Both the position numbers and the translations under genes were made by a program. 6,240 nt of DNA from Ferrimonas sp044433165 (lineage in GTDB: Bacteria > Pseudomonadota > Gammaproteobacteria > Enterobacterales > Shewanellaceae): the NCBI GenBank assembly GCA_044433165.1, contig JAWXTX010000137.1:1-6240 (forward strand), read 5' to 3'. Shown one piece after another: positions 6,132 to 6,240 of this stretch; the stretch's first letter is position 1, and each line of letters begins with the position of its first letter. The notes beneath the pieces were generated by a model. The model was not told where the DNA came from, made no database searches, and saw only the letters and a program-made list of their open reading frames with translations.

Positions 6132-6240
6132 ATGCACACTAAAGCACTCTATCCCGGTACCTTTGACCCCATTACCAATGGCCACTTAGATTTAGTCGAG
6201 CGAGCCAGCCAACTGTTTTCAGAGGTGATCATCGCCATTG
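6132..6240 (+). CDS. coaD: Phosphopantetheine adenylyltransferase, N-terminal part, cut by window edge
   Basis: CoaD transfers AMP from ATP to 4'-phosphopantetheine to make dephospho-CoA, the penultimate step of coenzyme A synthesis, in the cytoplasm. Only 36 codons are in the window. They include the strongly conserved YPGTFDPITNGHLDL (residues 7-21), with Thr10 and the nucleotidyltransferase T/HxGH motif as TNGH (15-18). The ATG at 6132 gives the usual family start one or two residues ahead of the first strand, although no Shine-Dalgarno sequence precedes it. Its higher G+C (about 50%) contrasts with the glycan genes. coaD is a conserved housekeeping gene often found next to LPS-core genes in Gammaproteobacteria, so it probably marks the edge of the variable segment. 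Confidence 0.95.
   Translation, partial: MHTKALYPGTFDPITNGHLDLVERASQLFSEVIIAI

Overview
The window looks like one end of a cell-surface polysaccharide (lipopolysaccharide) locus from a gammaproteobacterium. Three things point there: a complete dTDP-L-rhamnose pathway, three glycosyltransferases, and the start of coaD, which adjoins LPS-core genes in many Gammaproteobacteria (as in the E. coli waa region). The sequence does not support a genus.

Layout. Bases 1-215 (minus) hold the N-terminal part of a probable family-2-type glycosyltransferase that runs off the left edge. Bases 216-697 are an AT-rich gap with no convincing intact gene; its last ~100 bases hold an open frame that may be the tail of a lost gene. 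Bases 698-4956 (plus) are a tight five-gene operon, rmlA-rmlC-rmlD-rmlB followed by a glycosyltransferase gene. Gaps between genes are 9, 9, 0 and -4 bases. A long hairpin (4963-5011) separates this operon from a convergent gene (5023-6036, minus), which encodes a second, unrelated-looking glycosyltransferase. A 95-base divergent gap follows, then the first 36 codons of coaD (6132 onward, plus).

How the genes work together. RmlA joins glucose-1-phosphate to dTTP to give dTDP-glucose. RmlB makes the 4-keto-6-deoxy sugar, RmlC epimerises it at C3 and C5, and RmlD reduces it to dTDP-L-rhamnose. The co-translated glycosyltransferase at 4111 is the natural candidate to use that donor, so it is probably a rhamnosyltransferase; this is inferred from context plus weak family motifs. 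The minus-strand enzymes at both ends are probably also surface-glycan transferases. No flippase, polymerase, ligase or chain-length regulator is present, so the final glycan (core decoration, O-antigen or other) cannot be decided here.

Base composition is uneven. Hand counts give about 54% G+C at bases 1-180, about 50% in the coaD start, intermediate values in the rml genes, and roughly 27% in a 120-base sample of the 4111 glycosyltransferase. This fits a variable cassette between conserved flanks. I see no insertion sequence, CRISPR array, tRNA or rRNA, and no clear sign of a wholly new system. The points most worth checking are the divergent glycosyltransferase at 4111, the hairpin, and the possible gene remnant before rmlA.
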